A stretch of 59,552 nt of DNA from Candidatus Gastranaerophilales bacterium (GTDB lineage: Bacteria; Cyanobacteriota; Vampirovibrionia; Gastranaerophilales; Gastranaerophilaceae). Within the stretch, counting starts at the first letter, position 1; the number at the start of each line of letters is the position of its first letter. This document shows positions 25,001 to 33,458 of this stretch, one piece after another. The stretch covers positions 1 through 59,552 of the forward strand of contig CALUVG010000013.1 in NCBI GenBank assembly GCA_944324165.1, written 5' to 3'. The notes beneath the pieces are model-generated. The model was not told where the DNA came from. It saw nothing but the letters and a program-made list of their open reading frames with translations, and ran no database searches. The position numbers were made by a program, and so were the translations under genes.

Positions 25001-25606
25001 ATGCAAAAAGATCAAAAAATGTTTCTTGGCACACTTGCTGTAATAATGGTTGCAATATGCGGTTATACTGCAATGAAAGTATTATATAATGATGATCAGA
25101 CTGCAACCGGTCCGCTTTTGCCTGTTCAAGAACAGACAAATCCTGAACAACCGGCACAGCAGGCTCCGCCTGAGAAAGAAAAAGTATATGTTAATGTCTT
25201 TTTTATAGGACAGGATGAAAATAATTATGAAGTATATAAAGCTGTTAAACGTGAATATGATGAAACCGTTGACGGTCAAAAAATAAAATTTGCAATAGAC
25301 AGCCTTGTAATGGGTCCTAAACCTGAAGAAAAGGTAAGAGGTGTTTATTCCGAAATACCTTCCGGTACGCGTGTCATATCAATTACTGAACGTCCTGAAG
25401 GCATAATAGTTAACCTCTCCTCTGAATTTGAAGCAGGAGGCGGAACAGACAGCATTTATAAAAGAATTTATCAGTTGATTAAAACAGCTAAAAGAAATAC
25501 CGACAAACCTGTATATTTATACATTGAAGGAAGAAAAGCAGATGTTATAGGCGGTGAAGGTATTATGTTAAATCAGCCTTTAAATGAAAATTCTCTGGAT
25601 GGTTAA
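25001..25606 (+). CDS. GerMN-domain protein, membrane-anchored
   Basis: The 201-residue protein has an N-terminal membrane segment (about residues 8-27), a Pro/Gln-rich linker (QEQTNPEQPAQQAPPEKEK) and a GerMN domain from about 52 to 190: VYVNVFFIGQDENNYE, KFAIDSLVMGPKP, GVYSEIPSGTRV, IIVNLSSEFEAGGG and ADVIGGEGIMLNQPL. GerMN domains were first described in spore germination protein GerM but occur in non-spore-formers as envelope proteins. It probably faces the periplasm. Ten nucleotides separate it from the DUF2993 gene. Confidence 0.85.
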   Translation: MQKDQKMFLGTLAVIMVAICGYTAMKVLYNDDQTATGPLLPVQEQTNPEQPAQQAPPEKEKVYVNVFFIGQDENNYEVYKAVKREYDETVDGQKIKFAIDSLVMGPKPEEKVRGVYSEIPSGTRVISITERPEGIIVNLSSEFEAGGGTDSIYKRIYQLIKTAKRNTDKPVYLYIEGRKADVIGGEGIMLNQPLNENSLDG

Positions 25607-25611
25607 TTAGT

Positions 25612-25878
25612 ATGGAAAAAGATATTGATTATTATCTAAATTTGGATTGGACGTTAATAGAGGGGCAAGATCTGGATTTTGAGGGCAATACTTATTATTA
25701 TATAGAAATCAGAGAAATTCCAAGTTTTGTGTTTTGTGCAAAAACGCCTGAAAAAGCACGTGAAAATTATAAACAGCAGCTTAAATTAACCTTAACGGTA
25801 ATGCTTGAGGAAGGTGAACATATTATTGAACCTGATGAATTTGAAGATGAACCGGATTGGGAATCGCTTTGTCCTTAA
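25612..25878 (+). CDS. HicB-like small protein
   Basis: The 88-residue acidic protein has a short N-terminal strand-rich part (YYYIEIREIPSFVFCAKT) then an amphipathic helix (PEKARENYKQQLKLTLTVMLEEGE) and an acidic tail. This resembles the HicB partial-RNase-H fold (strands followed by 'TPEEA..N..EAI'), but no HicA toxin is next to it and the DNA-binding tail is missing. It sits 5 nt after the GerMN gene and probably shares its transcript. It could be a domesticated HicB-like regulator; function unknown. Confidence 0.6.
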   Translation: MEKDIDYYLNLDWTLIEGQDLDFEGNTYYYIEIREIPSFVFCAKTPEKARENYKQQLKLTLTVMLEEGEHIIEPDEFEDEPDWESLCP

Positions 25879-25882
25879 AAAC

Positions 25883-26101
25883 TTAAAATTGGCAGTTTAA
25901 AATATCTTCAATCTTAACGTCTAATGCGTCAGCAATTCTGTAAAGTGTTTTTATCCGAATATTATAATTCCCTCTTTCAATAGCACTTAAAGCATTTGTG
26001 CTCAGGTCAGATTTAAAACTCAACTCTTCTTGTGAATAATCTTTTTTGAGCCGCAGGTATCTGATACTTTGTCCTATTTTGAAAAGTAGTTCATCCTTCA
26101 T
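25883..26101 (-). CDS. XRE-family HTH transcriptional regulator
   Basis: The start ATG 26101 gives 72 residues, essentially one HTH: IGQSIRYLRLKKDYSQEELSFKSDLSTNALSAIERG, then IKTLYRIADALDVKIEDIL. It is a Cro/CI-like DNA-binding domain without effector domain. The frame is also open from ATG 26140, which would overlap a palindrome. A -10 hexamer TACTAT at 26108-26113 lies 6 nt before ATG 26101, implying a leaderless mRNA. The 12-bp-arm palindrome at 26137-26170 lies just upstream and is a likely operator for autoregulation. Confidence 0.8.
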   Translation of the reverse strand: MKDELLFKIGQSIRYLRLKKDYSQEELSFKSDLSTNALSAIERGNYNIRIKTLYRIADALDVKIEDILNCQF

Positions 26102-26136
26102 AACAACATAGTAAAATGTTGACAATTTTTTTTTTA

Positions 26137-26170
26137 ACATGTATACTTAGATTAATACAAGTATACATGT
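26137..26170. promoter_or_regulatory. Palindromic operator candidate (12-bp arms)
   Basis: ACATGTATACTT (26137-26148) and AAGTATACATGT (26159-26170) are perfect inverted copies with a 10-bp spacer, so the half-site centres are about two helical turns apart. The site lies between the XRE gene and the multi-GntR gene upstream, both transcribed leftwards. Confidence 0.55.
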
Positions 26171-26291
26171 AACAATACAAGCAAAATTGATGATTATATA
26201 AATTTTAAACATCTGGAAACGCTGCTTGTTTAAAAGTAGTAAGGAGATGGTACTCCCATTCCCAGTATCATCTCCGGTTTCCATTAGTATT

Positions 26292-27452
26292 TTATTTATA
26301 AGCTTTTGTATATTGCGGATTAACAGCAAGCCATCTGAAGTTTTCAGTTTCAATCTCCGGCACCTCGATTACGTAAGTTCCGCCGTAGCGACCGCGGGCA
26401 AAGCCGATATAACCTTCTTTTGCCAGATTAGCAAATGCTTTTCGTATTGTATTTTGGCTTAAATCTAATTCTTTTGAGAGTGCCAAAATAGAAGGAAGTT
26501 TGTCACCGGCTTCATAGTTTTCGGCTATCATTTTTTTGAGGTAATTTTGAGTTTTTTCATAATAATAAAATGCAGTTTCATGTGCCGGTGCAAAAATAGA
26601 AGTTTCTTTTTTTTCGTCAAAAGTTTTATCATCAGGCATTTTTATAACAGTTGTGCCGTATCTACCGCGTCTTGCAAGCAAAATGCCTTCGGAAATTAAT
26701 ATTTTAAGTCCATCGTGGATCGTTTTAATACTTGTTTTTAATTCTTTTGACAGAAAATCATGTGCAGGCATCCTATCGCCGACGGAAAGATTGTCTTTAA
26801 TATAATTTTTTAAATCAGTTTCAACTTGTTCTATCAATGTAGAAAATTGTTTGTTATTTTTTTCTAACTCGAAATCGGTTGTTTTGATTTGCCAACCGGT
26901 TTCCGTGTCCTGATTTTTGTGTTTATGTTCAAGAATATTGTTTATACATAAATAATCTAATGCTATTCTTGTGGTATTTAGTGAACAGTCTATGACTTTT
27001 GCCAGTGATCTTGCTGTCGGTATAAATTGTCCCGGTTGAAAATTGTTATCTTTTATATATTTTTTTATTTCAAATATTGCAACATCACGTTTTGATGTGA
27101 ATTTTCTCATTTGTTTGGTATTTGTATCTCGGGGATTCCGGATTATAGTTCCTATACATTGTTTAGATTCAATATAACCTAAATCTTCAATAATTCGATA
27201 TGCATTTTGTATAGTTCCTATGCTTACACCTAATAAATAAGCAAACTCAGGTTTTGACGGCATAAGATTGCTTACCTGCAATGTTCCTTCTTTTAATCCT
27301 GATTCAATCCATTCCATAAGCCATTTGGCAATAGCCGCAGCTTTAGAGTCATCAATATTTTTTAAATTTGGCAGGGGATAGTTTATTTCATTAATCTTAA
27401 TTTTTGTAAGATTAGATTTTTTCTGTAAAATATAATTATTTCCCATACACAC
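26292..27452 (-). CDS. Tandem four-domain GntR-like winged-helix protein
   Basis: The 386-residue protein consists of four consecutive GntR-type winged-helix units at about 37-107, 123-190, 207-272 and 298-364. Unit 3 (GDRMPAHDFLSKELKTSIKT, RRGRYGTTVI) and unit 4 (GDKLPSILALSKELDLSQNT, ARGRYGGTYVI) are most canonical. Unit 1 (LMPSKPEFAYLLGVSIGTIQ) and unit 2 (GQFIPTARSLAKVIDCSLNT) are more diverged. No FadR/UTRA/aminotransferase effector domain is present. Standard GntR regulators have one such unit. The arrangement suggests binding to repeated sites or bridging DNA. An SD (AAAAGG) precedes ATG 27452. Confidence 0.8.
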   Translation of the reverse strand: MCMGNNYILQKKSNLTKIKINEINYPLPNLKNIDDSKAAAIAKWLMEWIESGLKEGTLQVSNLMPSKPEFAYLLGVSIGTIQNAYRIIEDLGYIESKQCIGTIIRNPRDTNTKQMRKFTSKRDVAIFEIKKYIKDNNFQPGQFIPTARSLAKVIDCSLNTTRIALDYLCINNILEHKHKNQDTETGWQIKTTDFELEKNNKQFSTLIEQVETDLKNYIKDNLSVGDRMPAHDFLSKELKTSIKTIHDGLKILISEGILLARRGRYGTTVIKMPDDKTFDEKKETSIFAPAHETAFYYYEKTQNYLKKMIAENYEAGDKLPSILALSKELDLSQNTIRKAFANLAKEGYIGFARGRYGGTYVIEVPEIETENFRWLAVNPQYTKAYK

Positions 27453-27564
27453 ATATCCTTTTTAAGTAAATAAATAATACACTATTTATAAAAAAACATC
27501 AAATTTTTTTTTGTTAATATGTAAAGAAATTTTACGTGATACGTGCCCGGGTATATAAATAAGA

Positions 27565-27587
27565 AAGACCGCATTAATTGCGGTCTT
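27565..27587 (-). terminator. Rho-independent terminator overlapping the minE stop codon
   Basis: AAGACCGCA and TGCGGTCTT form a perfect stem around ATTAA on the minus strand, followed by TCTTATTTAT. The minE stop codon TAA lies in the loop region, so the last minE codons encode the 5' arm. Confidence 0.65.
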
Positions 27588-28128
27588 CAATTTTTTCTTT
27601 AGATTTCTTTTTTTTCTTTTTAATTTCACATTCGACATCATCAGAGACAACGCATTCATTACACTCAGCGCATTCCTCATCATAATCTTCGCATTTAGAT
27701 GTTTTTATATCTTCGTCAGTATTTTCATTTGTTTGTTTTTCTGTTTCGGAGTTGTCAGACTCCGTGGCAGTTTCTTCTGAAGATTGATCAGAGTCTTCTT
27801 TTTCCGCATTTTCTTTTTCAAGTGTTTCTTCTATTTCTTCGGCATCTTTTGCGCGTATTACAGGAATAGAAAGCATTAACGCCATTTGATCACCGTCTTG
27901 TTCAAGATTTAATTCAAGTGCTTCTTTATCCATTTCAACATATTTTGAAAGCAATTCAACGAGTTCTTTGCGCATTCTCTCCATCAATTCAGGAGTAAGA
28001 TTTGTTCTATCCTGCATTAATACAACTCTTAATCTATTGCAAGCAATATCCTTTGCATTTGCTTCCGGTTCAGTTTGTTTGAAAAAACCGATTACTTTGT
28101 TGTAAATACCTGTAAAAATTTCTTTCAT
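27574..28128 (-). CDS. minE: Cell division topological specificity factor MinE with long acidic/Cys/Lys tail
   Basis: MinE drives MinCD pole-to-pole dynamics so that FtsZ forms at midcell. Residues 1-95 are a normal MinE: the N-terminal amphipathic membrane-targeting helix (IFTGIYNKVIGFF), the contact helix (AKDIACNRLRVVLMQDRTNL) and the dimer domain (MRKELVELLSKYVEMDKEALELNLEQ, ALMLSIPVI). Usual MinE is about 85-105 residues; this has about 85 extra. The tail is Glu/Ser/Asp-rich (about 105-145), holds five cysteines in a C-x6-C-x2-C-x2-C-x8-C arrangement (about 147-169) and ends with a Lys run (KKKKKKSKEK). It follows minD by 1 nt in the operon. Confidence 0.9.
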   Translation of the reverse strand: MKEIFTGIYNKVIGFFKQTEPEANAKDIACNRLRVVLMQDRTNLTPELMERMRKELVELLSKYVEMDKEALELNLEQDGDQMALMLSIPVIRAKDAEEIEETLEKENAEKEDSDQSSEETATESDNSETEKQTNENTDEDIKTSKCEDYDEECAECNECVVSDDVECEIKKKKKKSKEKIEDRN

Positions 28129-28129
28129 T

Positions 28130-28945
28130 TTATTTCTCCTTACCCATTAAACCTGAAAAAAATTTTTTCATTTTTCCAACTAAACTGTTATCTTCTTCCA
28201 GATTGAGAAAAGGAACATCTTCGCCCATAATTCTTCTTGCAACATTTTTGTAAGCTTTACCGGCTAAAGATTTTTCGTCATTTACAATAGGCTCCCCTTT
28301 GTTTGTTGAAGTGATAATACCCGTGTCTTCCGGAATTATACCGATTAAATCGGCGGATAAAATTTCCACAACATCATCAACACTCATCATATCGTTAGAT
28401 TTAATTAAATTTGGACGAACTCTGTTAAGGAGTAATTTGTAAGATTTAATTTCTTCTTTAGCTTCCAGAAGTCCGATAATTCTGTCAGCATCACGCACTG
28501 CAGACATTTCCGGAGTTGTAACGACAATAGCTTCACTGGCACCTGCAACTGCGTTTTGAAATCCCTGTTCAATACCGGCAGGGCAATCTACAAGGATGAA
28601 ATCAAAATCTTTTTTAAGCTGTTCGCAAATATCTTTTAACTGTTCTTCAGTTACCGCAGTTTTATCTCGGGTTTGAGCGGCAGCCAAGAGACAAAGGTTA
28701 GGATTTTTTTTATCTTTAACCAGAGCTTGTTTAAGTTTGCAGCGTTCTTCAACAACATCTACGATGGTATAGACAATTCTGTTTTCAAGTCCGAGAAGCA
28801 GATCAAGGTTTCTTAAACCGAGATCGGTGTCTATCATAACGACTTTTTTGCCTTCTTTTGCAAGGGCTGTACCAATATTGGCATTTGTAGTTGTTTTGCC
28901 TACTCCGCCTTTACCAGATGTAATTACAATTACACGACCGTCCAT
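28130..28945 (-). CDS. minD: Septum site-determining ATPase MinD
   Basis: MinD is the membrane-cycling ATPase that recruits MinC. The 271-residue protein has the deviant Walker A GKGGVGKTTTN (residues 11-21), VMIDTDLGLRNLDLLLGLE (switch I region), FILVDCPAGIEQGF (switch II/Walker B) and the C-terminal amphipathic membrane helix (SLVGKMKKFFSGLMGKEK). Length and motifs are standard. minC lies 9 nt upstream and minE 1 nt downstream, all leftward, giving minC-minD-minE. Confidence 0.97.
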   Translation of the reverse strand: MDGRVIVITSGKGGVGKTTTNANIGTALAKEGKKVVMIDTDLGLRNLDLLLGLENRIVYTIVDVVEERCKLKQALVKDKKNPNLCLLAAAQTRDKTAVTEEQLKDICEQLKKDFDFILVDCPAGIEQGFQNAVAGASEAIVVTTPEMSAVRDADRIIGLLEAKEEIKSYKLLLNRVRPNLIKSNDMMSVDDVVEILSADLIGIIPEDTGIITSTNKGEPIVNDEKSLAGKAYKNVARRIMGEDVPFLNLEEDNSLVGKMKKFFSGLMGKEK

Positions 28946-28954
28946 TATTTCTCC

Positions 28955-30067
28955 TTAGTTTTCATACATTTTGCTAATAATAATTTGTTTGTTTTTCACT
29001 TTTGCTTCTTCAGGTGTAAATGTTGCGGATCTTTGGATATATGGAATATTAATGCTATCCGGTCTTCTTGCAAATACATCCGCGATACGCAGTTGAATGG
29101 CGTGCATTTTTAATGCGCGAATTCTTGCGTATTTATTTCCGCCGGCGCCGGCATGTGCGATACCGCCTAAGACGCCCCATACTGTTATATCACCTTTAGC
29201 TTTAATTTCAGAGCCCGGATTTACATCGCCGATTACGACAATGTTTCCTTCTGCAGTGATACTTTGTCCTGAACGCAAAGTTCTTTGAATATATAATGTA
29301 GGAAGTTTTTCAGTTTCTCTTAAGCTTTTTTGCAATTGTGCAAATTCTTCATCGATTTCTTCTTTGTTGTCATAAGCCTCTATAACTTCCTGATTAACTT
29401 TATCTAATTGTTTGTTAAAATCTTCAAGCTGTGCAAATTCTTCTTTTAATTCTTCATCAACATTATCCTGACGTGTATGAACAATATGTTCCGAAAATTC
29501 CGGAGCTATCACAGAAGACGGTTCCGCAATTTCAGGTTCTTCTTGTTGATGAGTATTTTCATCTGCATCAACAATTTCTTCTGAAGTTTTAAATTCGTTT
29601 AATTCAGGTACGGTTTCAGAATTTTCAGTTTCAGCTTTTAATTTTTTCATTTCTTTTTCAGCGTGGAATGTTTGTTCATCCGGATTATTGTCACCAAAAA
29701 TTTTATCAAGAGCTTTTTCAAGTTCATTATTAACGGCTTGTGTTTTTTCTTCATCCTGATTAAATTCCGGTGCCTGGACTTTATTTTCCAGTTCAGAAAC
29801 TTTTAATCCTATTTCCATTGCAGAGTCGACTGTAACACGGGAAAGAGTTGTAACAAACTCAATTTCGGAATTCATAGATTCAACGAGAGCTTTGATGCTC
29901 AAAAGTTCAGAAGATGACAAATCTATATCACCGAGTTTAAGACATACCTTTTTGCAATGAGCATCGGGTAAATCAAGGATTGTACTTAATTGATAAATAA
30001 TTTCGGATGTTTTTTTTGCATTACTGACATCAACAATAAAACCGTTTTCAATATATCCCTGTTCCAT
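28955..30067 (-). CDS. minC: Septum site-determining protein MinC with enlarged linker
   Basis: MinC inhibits FtsZ assembly away from midcell. The N-terminal domain (about residues 1-105: VSNAKKTSEIIYQLSTIL, KVCLKLGDIDLSSSELLSIK) and the C-terminal beta-helix (about 262-350: TLRSGQSITAEGNIVVIGDVNPGSEI, GDITVWGVLGGIAHAGAGG, ALKMHAIQLRIADVF) are clear. They are joined by an unusually long Glu-rich linker (about 110-260); MinC is commonly 220-260 residues, this one 370. A similar acidic extension is found on its partner MinE. It is the first gene of the operon, with GGGAAGG before ATG 30067. Confidence 0.94.
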   Translation of the reverse strand: MEQGYIENGFIVDVSNAKKTSEIIYQLSTILDLPDAHCKKVCLKLGDIDLSSSELLSIKALVESMNSEIEFVTTLSRVTVDSAMEIGLKVSELENKVQAPEFNQDEEKTQAVNNELEKALDKIFGDNNPDEQTFHAEKEMKKLKAETENSETVPELNEFKTSEEIVDADENTHQQEEPEIAEPSSVIAPEFSEHIVHTRQDNVDEELKEEFAQLEDFNKQLDKVNQEVIEAYDNKEEIDEEFAQLQKSLRETEKLPTLYIQRTLRSGQSITAEGNIVVIGDVNPGSEIKAKGDITVWGVLGGIAHAGAGGNKYARIRALKMHAIQLRIADVFARRPDSINIPYIQRSATFTPEEAKVKNKQIIISKMYEN

Positions 30068-30306
30068 CAGAAACCTTCCCTAATCTATATTAATAATATT
30101 AAATAGAATACATGAAATAAATTCAAACATCAACACAATATTTCGAATTGTGAATTATTAGACTTTGCATATTTTTTCATTAAATAACAGTCAAGAACTC
30201 TCAAATCAATCCATTTATCTACACGATATGTATGATTTATGGTGATATCGGTATATGTATGTGAAAAAATTACGATACAATAATTAAAGAAAGGCGGGAT
30301 TAATTT

Positions 30307-30651
30307 ATGTTTAACAATTTTTATCCACAATATGATCTGGCGGGCAGGATTCAGCATACGAAACTGGATCCGGGAATTTCCGACAGAATGCCTGCAGGCA
30401 GAATGGGGCGTGTCGAAGACCCGAACACTCCTGATTTCAAACAGGTATTTTCCGGTCTGGTAGAAAATTTTAATACAGAATTAAATGCGCCGGATAACTT
30501 GTTAAAAGATGTTATGTCAGGCAGCCAGAATGTGGATATACACGATGTAATGACGGCAATAGCCAAATCAGAAATAAGTGTTAACGTTGCGACGCAGGCT
30601 GTCGGAAAAGTCATACAGGCGTATGACAAAGTTATGCAGATTCAGGTGTAG
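30307..30651 (+). CDS. fliE: Flagellar hook-basal body protein FliE
   Basis: FliE links the MS ring to the rod and helps export-gate assembly. The 114-residue protein has the FliE domain in its last 70 residues: DFKQVFSGLVENFNTELN, DVMSGSQNVDIHDVMTAIAKSEIS and VATQAVGKVIQAYDKVMQIQV, the conserved ending. The N-terminal 40 residues are Pro/Gly-rich and not typical. It heads the fliE-fliF-fliG-fliH-flhA run and has an AAAGGCGGG ribosome-binding site. Confidence 0.93.
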   Translation: MFNNFYPQYDLAGRIQHTKLDPGISDRMPAGRMGRVEDPNTPDFKQVFSGLVENFNTELNAPDNLLKDVMSGSQNVDIHDVMTAIAKSEISVNVATQAVGKVIQAYDKVMQIQV

Positions 30652-30694
30652 AATATATTTATTGTAGAATAATTATAAACAGACCGGGGACAAA

Positions 30695-32350
30695 ATGGAC
30701 TTTCAGAAGATACTTGAAAACAAACCTTTATTGTATGGTATAATAGGCGGTGTTGTAGTTGTAATCGCCCTGATACTTTTGATCGCAATTATGGCAGGTT
30801 CAGGCGGTAACAGTCAGGTGCAAGGGGGAGACCCTTTAAAATCCGACGTTGACCTTTTAACCACGGATAATTTGGGAAAAGCATTAGAAATACAGGCGTT
30901 ACTTGCAAGACAGGGAATTACGGCACAGCGTAAAGCTGATGGTACAAAATCTGTTTTATATTTACCAAAAGATAATTGTTCTACTTTAACTAAAAAATGT
31001 ACGGTTACAGATCGTGACAGAGCCATTTTAACAATTGTTAAAAGCGGTATGATGGATAAAAATGTAGGGCTGGAAATTTTTGATAAAGGAGATTTTACAT
31101 CAACTAAGGAAGATAAAAAGATAAGACTTTCCCGTGCAATAAATGGTGAACTTGCACGATTGATACGTAATATCGGTGATATAACCGATGCGTCAGTCTT
31201 TATTTCTATCCCCGAACAAACGATGTTTACATCAATGCAAAAACCTGTTACGGCAACCGTTCAGGTTGTAATTCCAGAGGGAGCAAAACTTGATCAGATG
31301 AAGGTTAAAGCTATAACAAACCTTCTTTTAGGCAGTGTTTCGGGATTAGAAGCAGAGAATATCGCTATTACAGATACAAACGGTAATGTTTACCATAGTA
31401 TTATGGATGCACAGGATGAGATGTTAACCCGTCTTGAAGAAAATGATAAATATATGCAACAGAAAGTTAATCAACAGTTGGATAGATTAATCGGTAAAGG
31501 AAATTATGTTGCAACTGTTAGTACATTTCTGGTACAGGCACCGGTTGAAAAATTCAGTATTGTTTATGACCCTGAAAGAAAAACTGCGGTTAATGAACAA
31601 TCGTTTTCAGAAGGCTTGGGAGATAGAACTCAAGATATAAACCGGGGGGTTAATGCAGTTAGTGTATACCTGCCTAACGGGTTGCCTGCAAATGGAACAG
31701 ATTCCTCTCAAAACAGAAATTACTCTCGTTCAGCTACCGAGACACAGTATGGGGTTACTAAAACACAGATTAATGAGTATATAAAACCGGGTGTTGTTGA
31801 AGAAATTTCTATTGCAGTAACACTTGAAAAAAGTGCATTACCTGCAAATACAACTCTTGAAGAATTAAAAGAATTAATTGCAAATGCAGCAAGTCCAAAG
31901 GCAACAGCAGATAATGTGTCAATAGCATTTTCAGATGCAACAGATCCATATCTTGCATCAGACCGACCTGTTAATTTGCCTAAACCTGATGAAACAGGTA
32001 ATCCGTGGTGGCTTGCAGTTGCAGTATCCGGTATCGGCTTAATCGTTGTCTTCCGTATGATATCCAATAAAGTAAAAGCTATTCAGGAAGAAAATGCTCA
32101 GGAAGTTGAAATGTTAAGACAACAAAATCAACAACAGGAAAAACAGTTAAATGATATTAATCAGCGCGCAAATCAATTAACTCAACGTCAATCAGAATTG
32201 GCACAAAATTTAATTGAACAACAGCAGCGGGAAGCATTGCCTAATACAGACAAACTGGCAGAAACATTATCTGACTTGTCTTCCCAAATGGCTGATGCTG
32301 ATGATGAAGAAACAGCGGAAAAAATTAAGAGCTGGATAGAACAAGGTTAA
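30695..32350 (+). CDS. fliF: Flagellar M-ring protein FliF
   Basis: FliF oligomerises in the inner membrane to form the MS ring. The 551-residue protein has an N-terminal membrane segment (about 12-32), the YscJ/FliF domain (LTTDNLGKALEIQALLARQGI, ARAINGELARLI-like RLSRAINGELARLIRN), the FliF C-terminal domain (LNAVSVYLPNG-type and TQYGVTKTQINEYIKPGVVEEISIAV) and a second span (about 438-455). The cytoplasmic tail is Gln-rich, coiled and ends EKIKSWIEQG, comparable with the FliG-binding tail of other FliF proteins. It lies between fliE and fliG. Confidence 0.93.
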   Translation: MDFQKILENKPLLYGIIGGVVVVIALILLIAIMAGSGGNSQVQGGDPLKSDVDLLTTDNLGKALEIQALLARQGITAQRKADGTKSVLYLPKDNCSTLTKKCTVTDRDRAILTIVKSGMMDKNVGLEIFDKGDFTSTKEDKKIRLSRAINGELARLIRNIGDITDASVFISIPEQTMFTSMQKPVTATVQVVIPEGAKLDQMKVKAITNLLLGSVSGLEAENIAITDTNGNVYHSIMDAQDEMLTRLEENDKYMQQKVNQQLDRLIGKGNYVATVSTFLVQAPVEKFSIVYDPERKTAVNEQSFSEGLGDRTQDINRGVNAVSVYLPNGLPANGTDSSQNRNYSRSATETQYGVTKTQINEYIKPGVVEEISIAVTLEKSALPANTTLEELKELIANAASPKATADNVSIAFSDATDPYLASDRPVNLPKPDETGNPWWLAVAVSGIGLIVVFRMISNKVKAIQEENAQEVEMLRQQNQQQEKQLNDINQRANQLTQRQSELAQNLIEQQQREALPNTDKLAETLSDLSSQMADADDEETAEKIKSWIEQG

Positions 32351-32426
32351 TCTTTATTATTCAAAACAGTGTATGGGGCGGGTAAGGTGAAGTGTGCCAG
32401 CCATATAAAAAACAACAGAGGTAAAA

Positions 32427-33446
32427 ATGGCAATAGAAGGATTTGATTATAAAGCGTTTGCGCAAAACTTAACTCAGCAGGCATTAGAATTAGTTCCGCA
32501 AGAATTTAATAATGTACAAAAGCAGTATGTTGCAAACACTTTATTAAATTTTTCTACAGTCGCGGGTGAAGCTTTATATAATGATACCGAACTGCACTTT
32601 AATGCAGATACTGCGGTAATGATTACACAAATCATTGCCGAATGGTCTTTCCACAAGTCTGTTGATTTAATCCGTTCCGGTATTCCTCAGCAATACTGGG
32701 ATCCTATTATGCAAAAGATTGCTTTTACGATTTTTGAAGTTGCCAAACAGGCATTTCGTCAAAATTTGCCTCAGGATCAGATATTACAATTAATAGAACA
32801 TCATGTCAGAAAAACATATGTGGAATCAATTGCAGAATTAAAAGCAAAAAATCTTATTACTGAAGAGCTGCAGGAACGTGCCTCTAAAATGTCTAACATA
32901 GACGATATGATGCAGCAGGCAGCAGCACAAGAACAAGCTGCACAACAGGCTGCTGCACAGCAGGCGGCAGGAGGGGTACCGCATGGACAGGCTTTACCTC
33001 AGCCTGCTCAGGGAGGAGTTCCTCAACAACAGGGAACTCAACCTAAAATCTTTAAACTTGCAACTCTTGCAATGTTATTCCGCCAAATGAAGGCAGATAA
33101 AGTTCAAACAATTCTTAACAAATTTCAGCCTGATGATGCCGCTTCGGTTATCCGTTTTATGGAAATGGATGATTTGGGTGACAAAGTAGATCCGCGCTTG
33201 GCTTTAAATTGTCTTCAGGAAATAAAGATGAGTATGCCAAAAACTAAAGATATTACTCCAAGTAAGTTAATACAACGCATACAAAATATTTCACAATATG
33301 TAGACAGAGCTCAAATGGAACAAATTCTTAAACTAGAACGCCAACGCGTAAAACGTTTTGTTTTCAATGCTTTAGAGGGTGAATTTTATGAAATTGCCCC
33401 CAGAATTGGTAACATTATTGCCTCACATATAGAAGATAGTGTATAA
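32427..33446 (+). CDS. fliG: Divergent FliG-like flagellar motor switch protein
   Basis: Position between fliF and fliH and length (339 residues) fit FliG, which forms the rotor ring under the MS ring. The middle part (about 210-290: KLATLAMLFRQMKADKVQTI, FQPDDAASVIRFMEMDDLG) resembles the armadillo-like FliG repeats. The N-terminal domain is atypical, and an Ala/Gln/Pro/Gly-rich spacer (about 165-208) separates the halves. The C-terminal torque helix with its alternating charged residues is not obvious. So the gene may be a highly diverged FliG or a structural replacement. The ATG follows GAGGTAAAA. Confidence 0.7.
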   Translation: MAIEGFDYKAFAQNLTQQALELVPQEFNNVQKQYVANTLLNFSTVAGEALYNDTELHFNADTAVMITQIIAEWSFHKSVDLIRSGIPQQYWDPIMQKIAFTIFEVAKQAFRQNLPQDQILQLIEHHVRKTYVESIAELKAKNLITEELQERASKMSNIDDMMQQAAAQEQAAQQAAAQQAAGGVPHGQALPQPAQGGVPQQQGTQPKIFKLATLAMLFRQMKADKVQTILNKFQPDDAASVIRFMEMDDLGDKVDPRLALNCLQEIKMSMPKTKDITPSKLIQRIQNISQYVDRAQMEQILKLERQRVKRFVFNALEGEFYEIAPRIGNIIASHIEDSV

Positions 33447-33458
33447 TACAATTAAATC

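Noticed and set aside
25612-26101. HicB-like gene plus convergent XRE gene as a toxin-antitoxin pair
   Set aside because: They are convergent, no HicA-like toxin is present, and the HicB-like gene belongs to the preceding operon.
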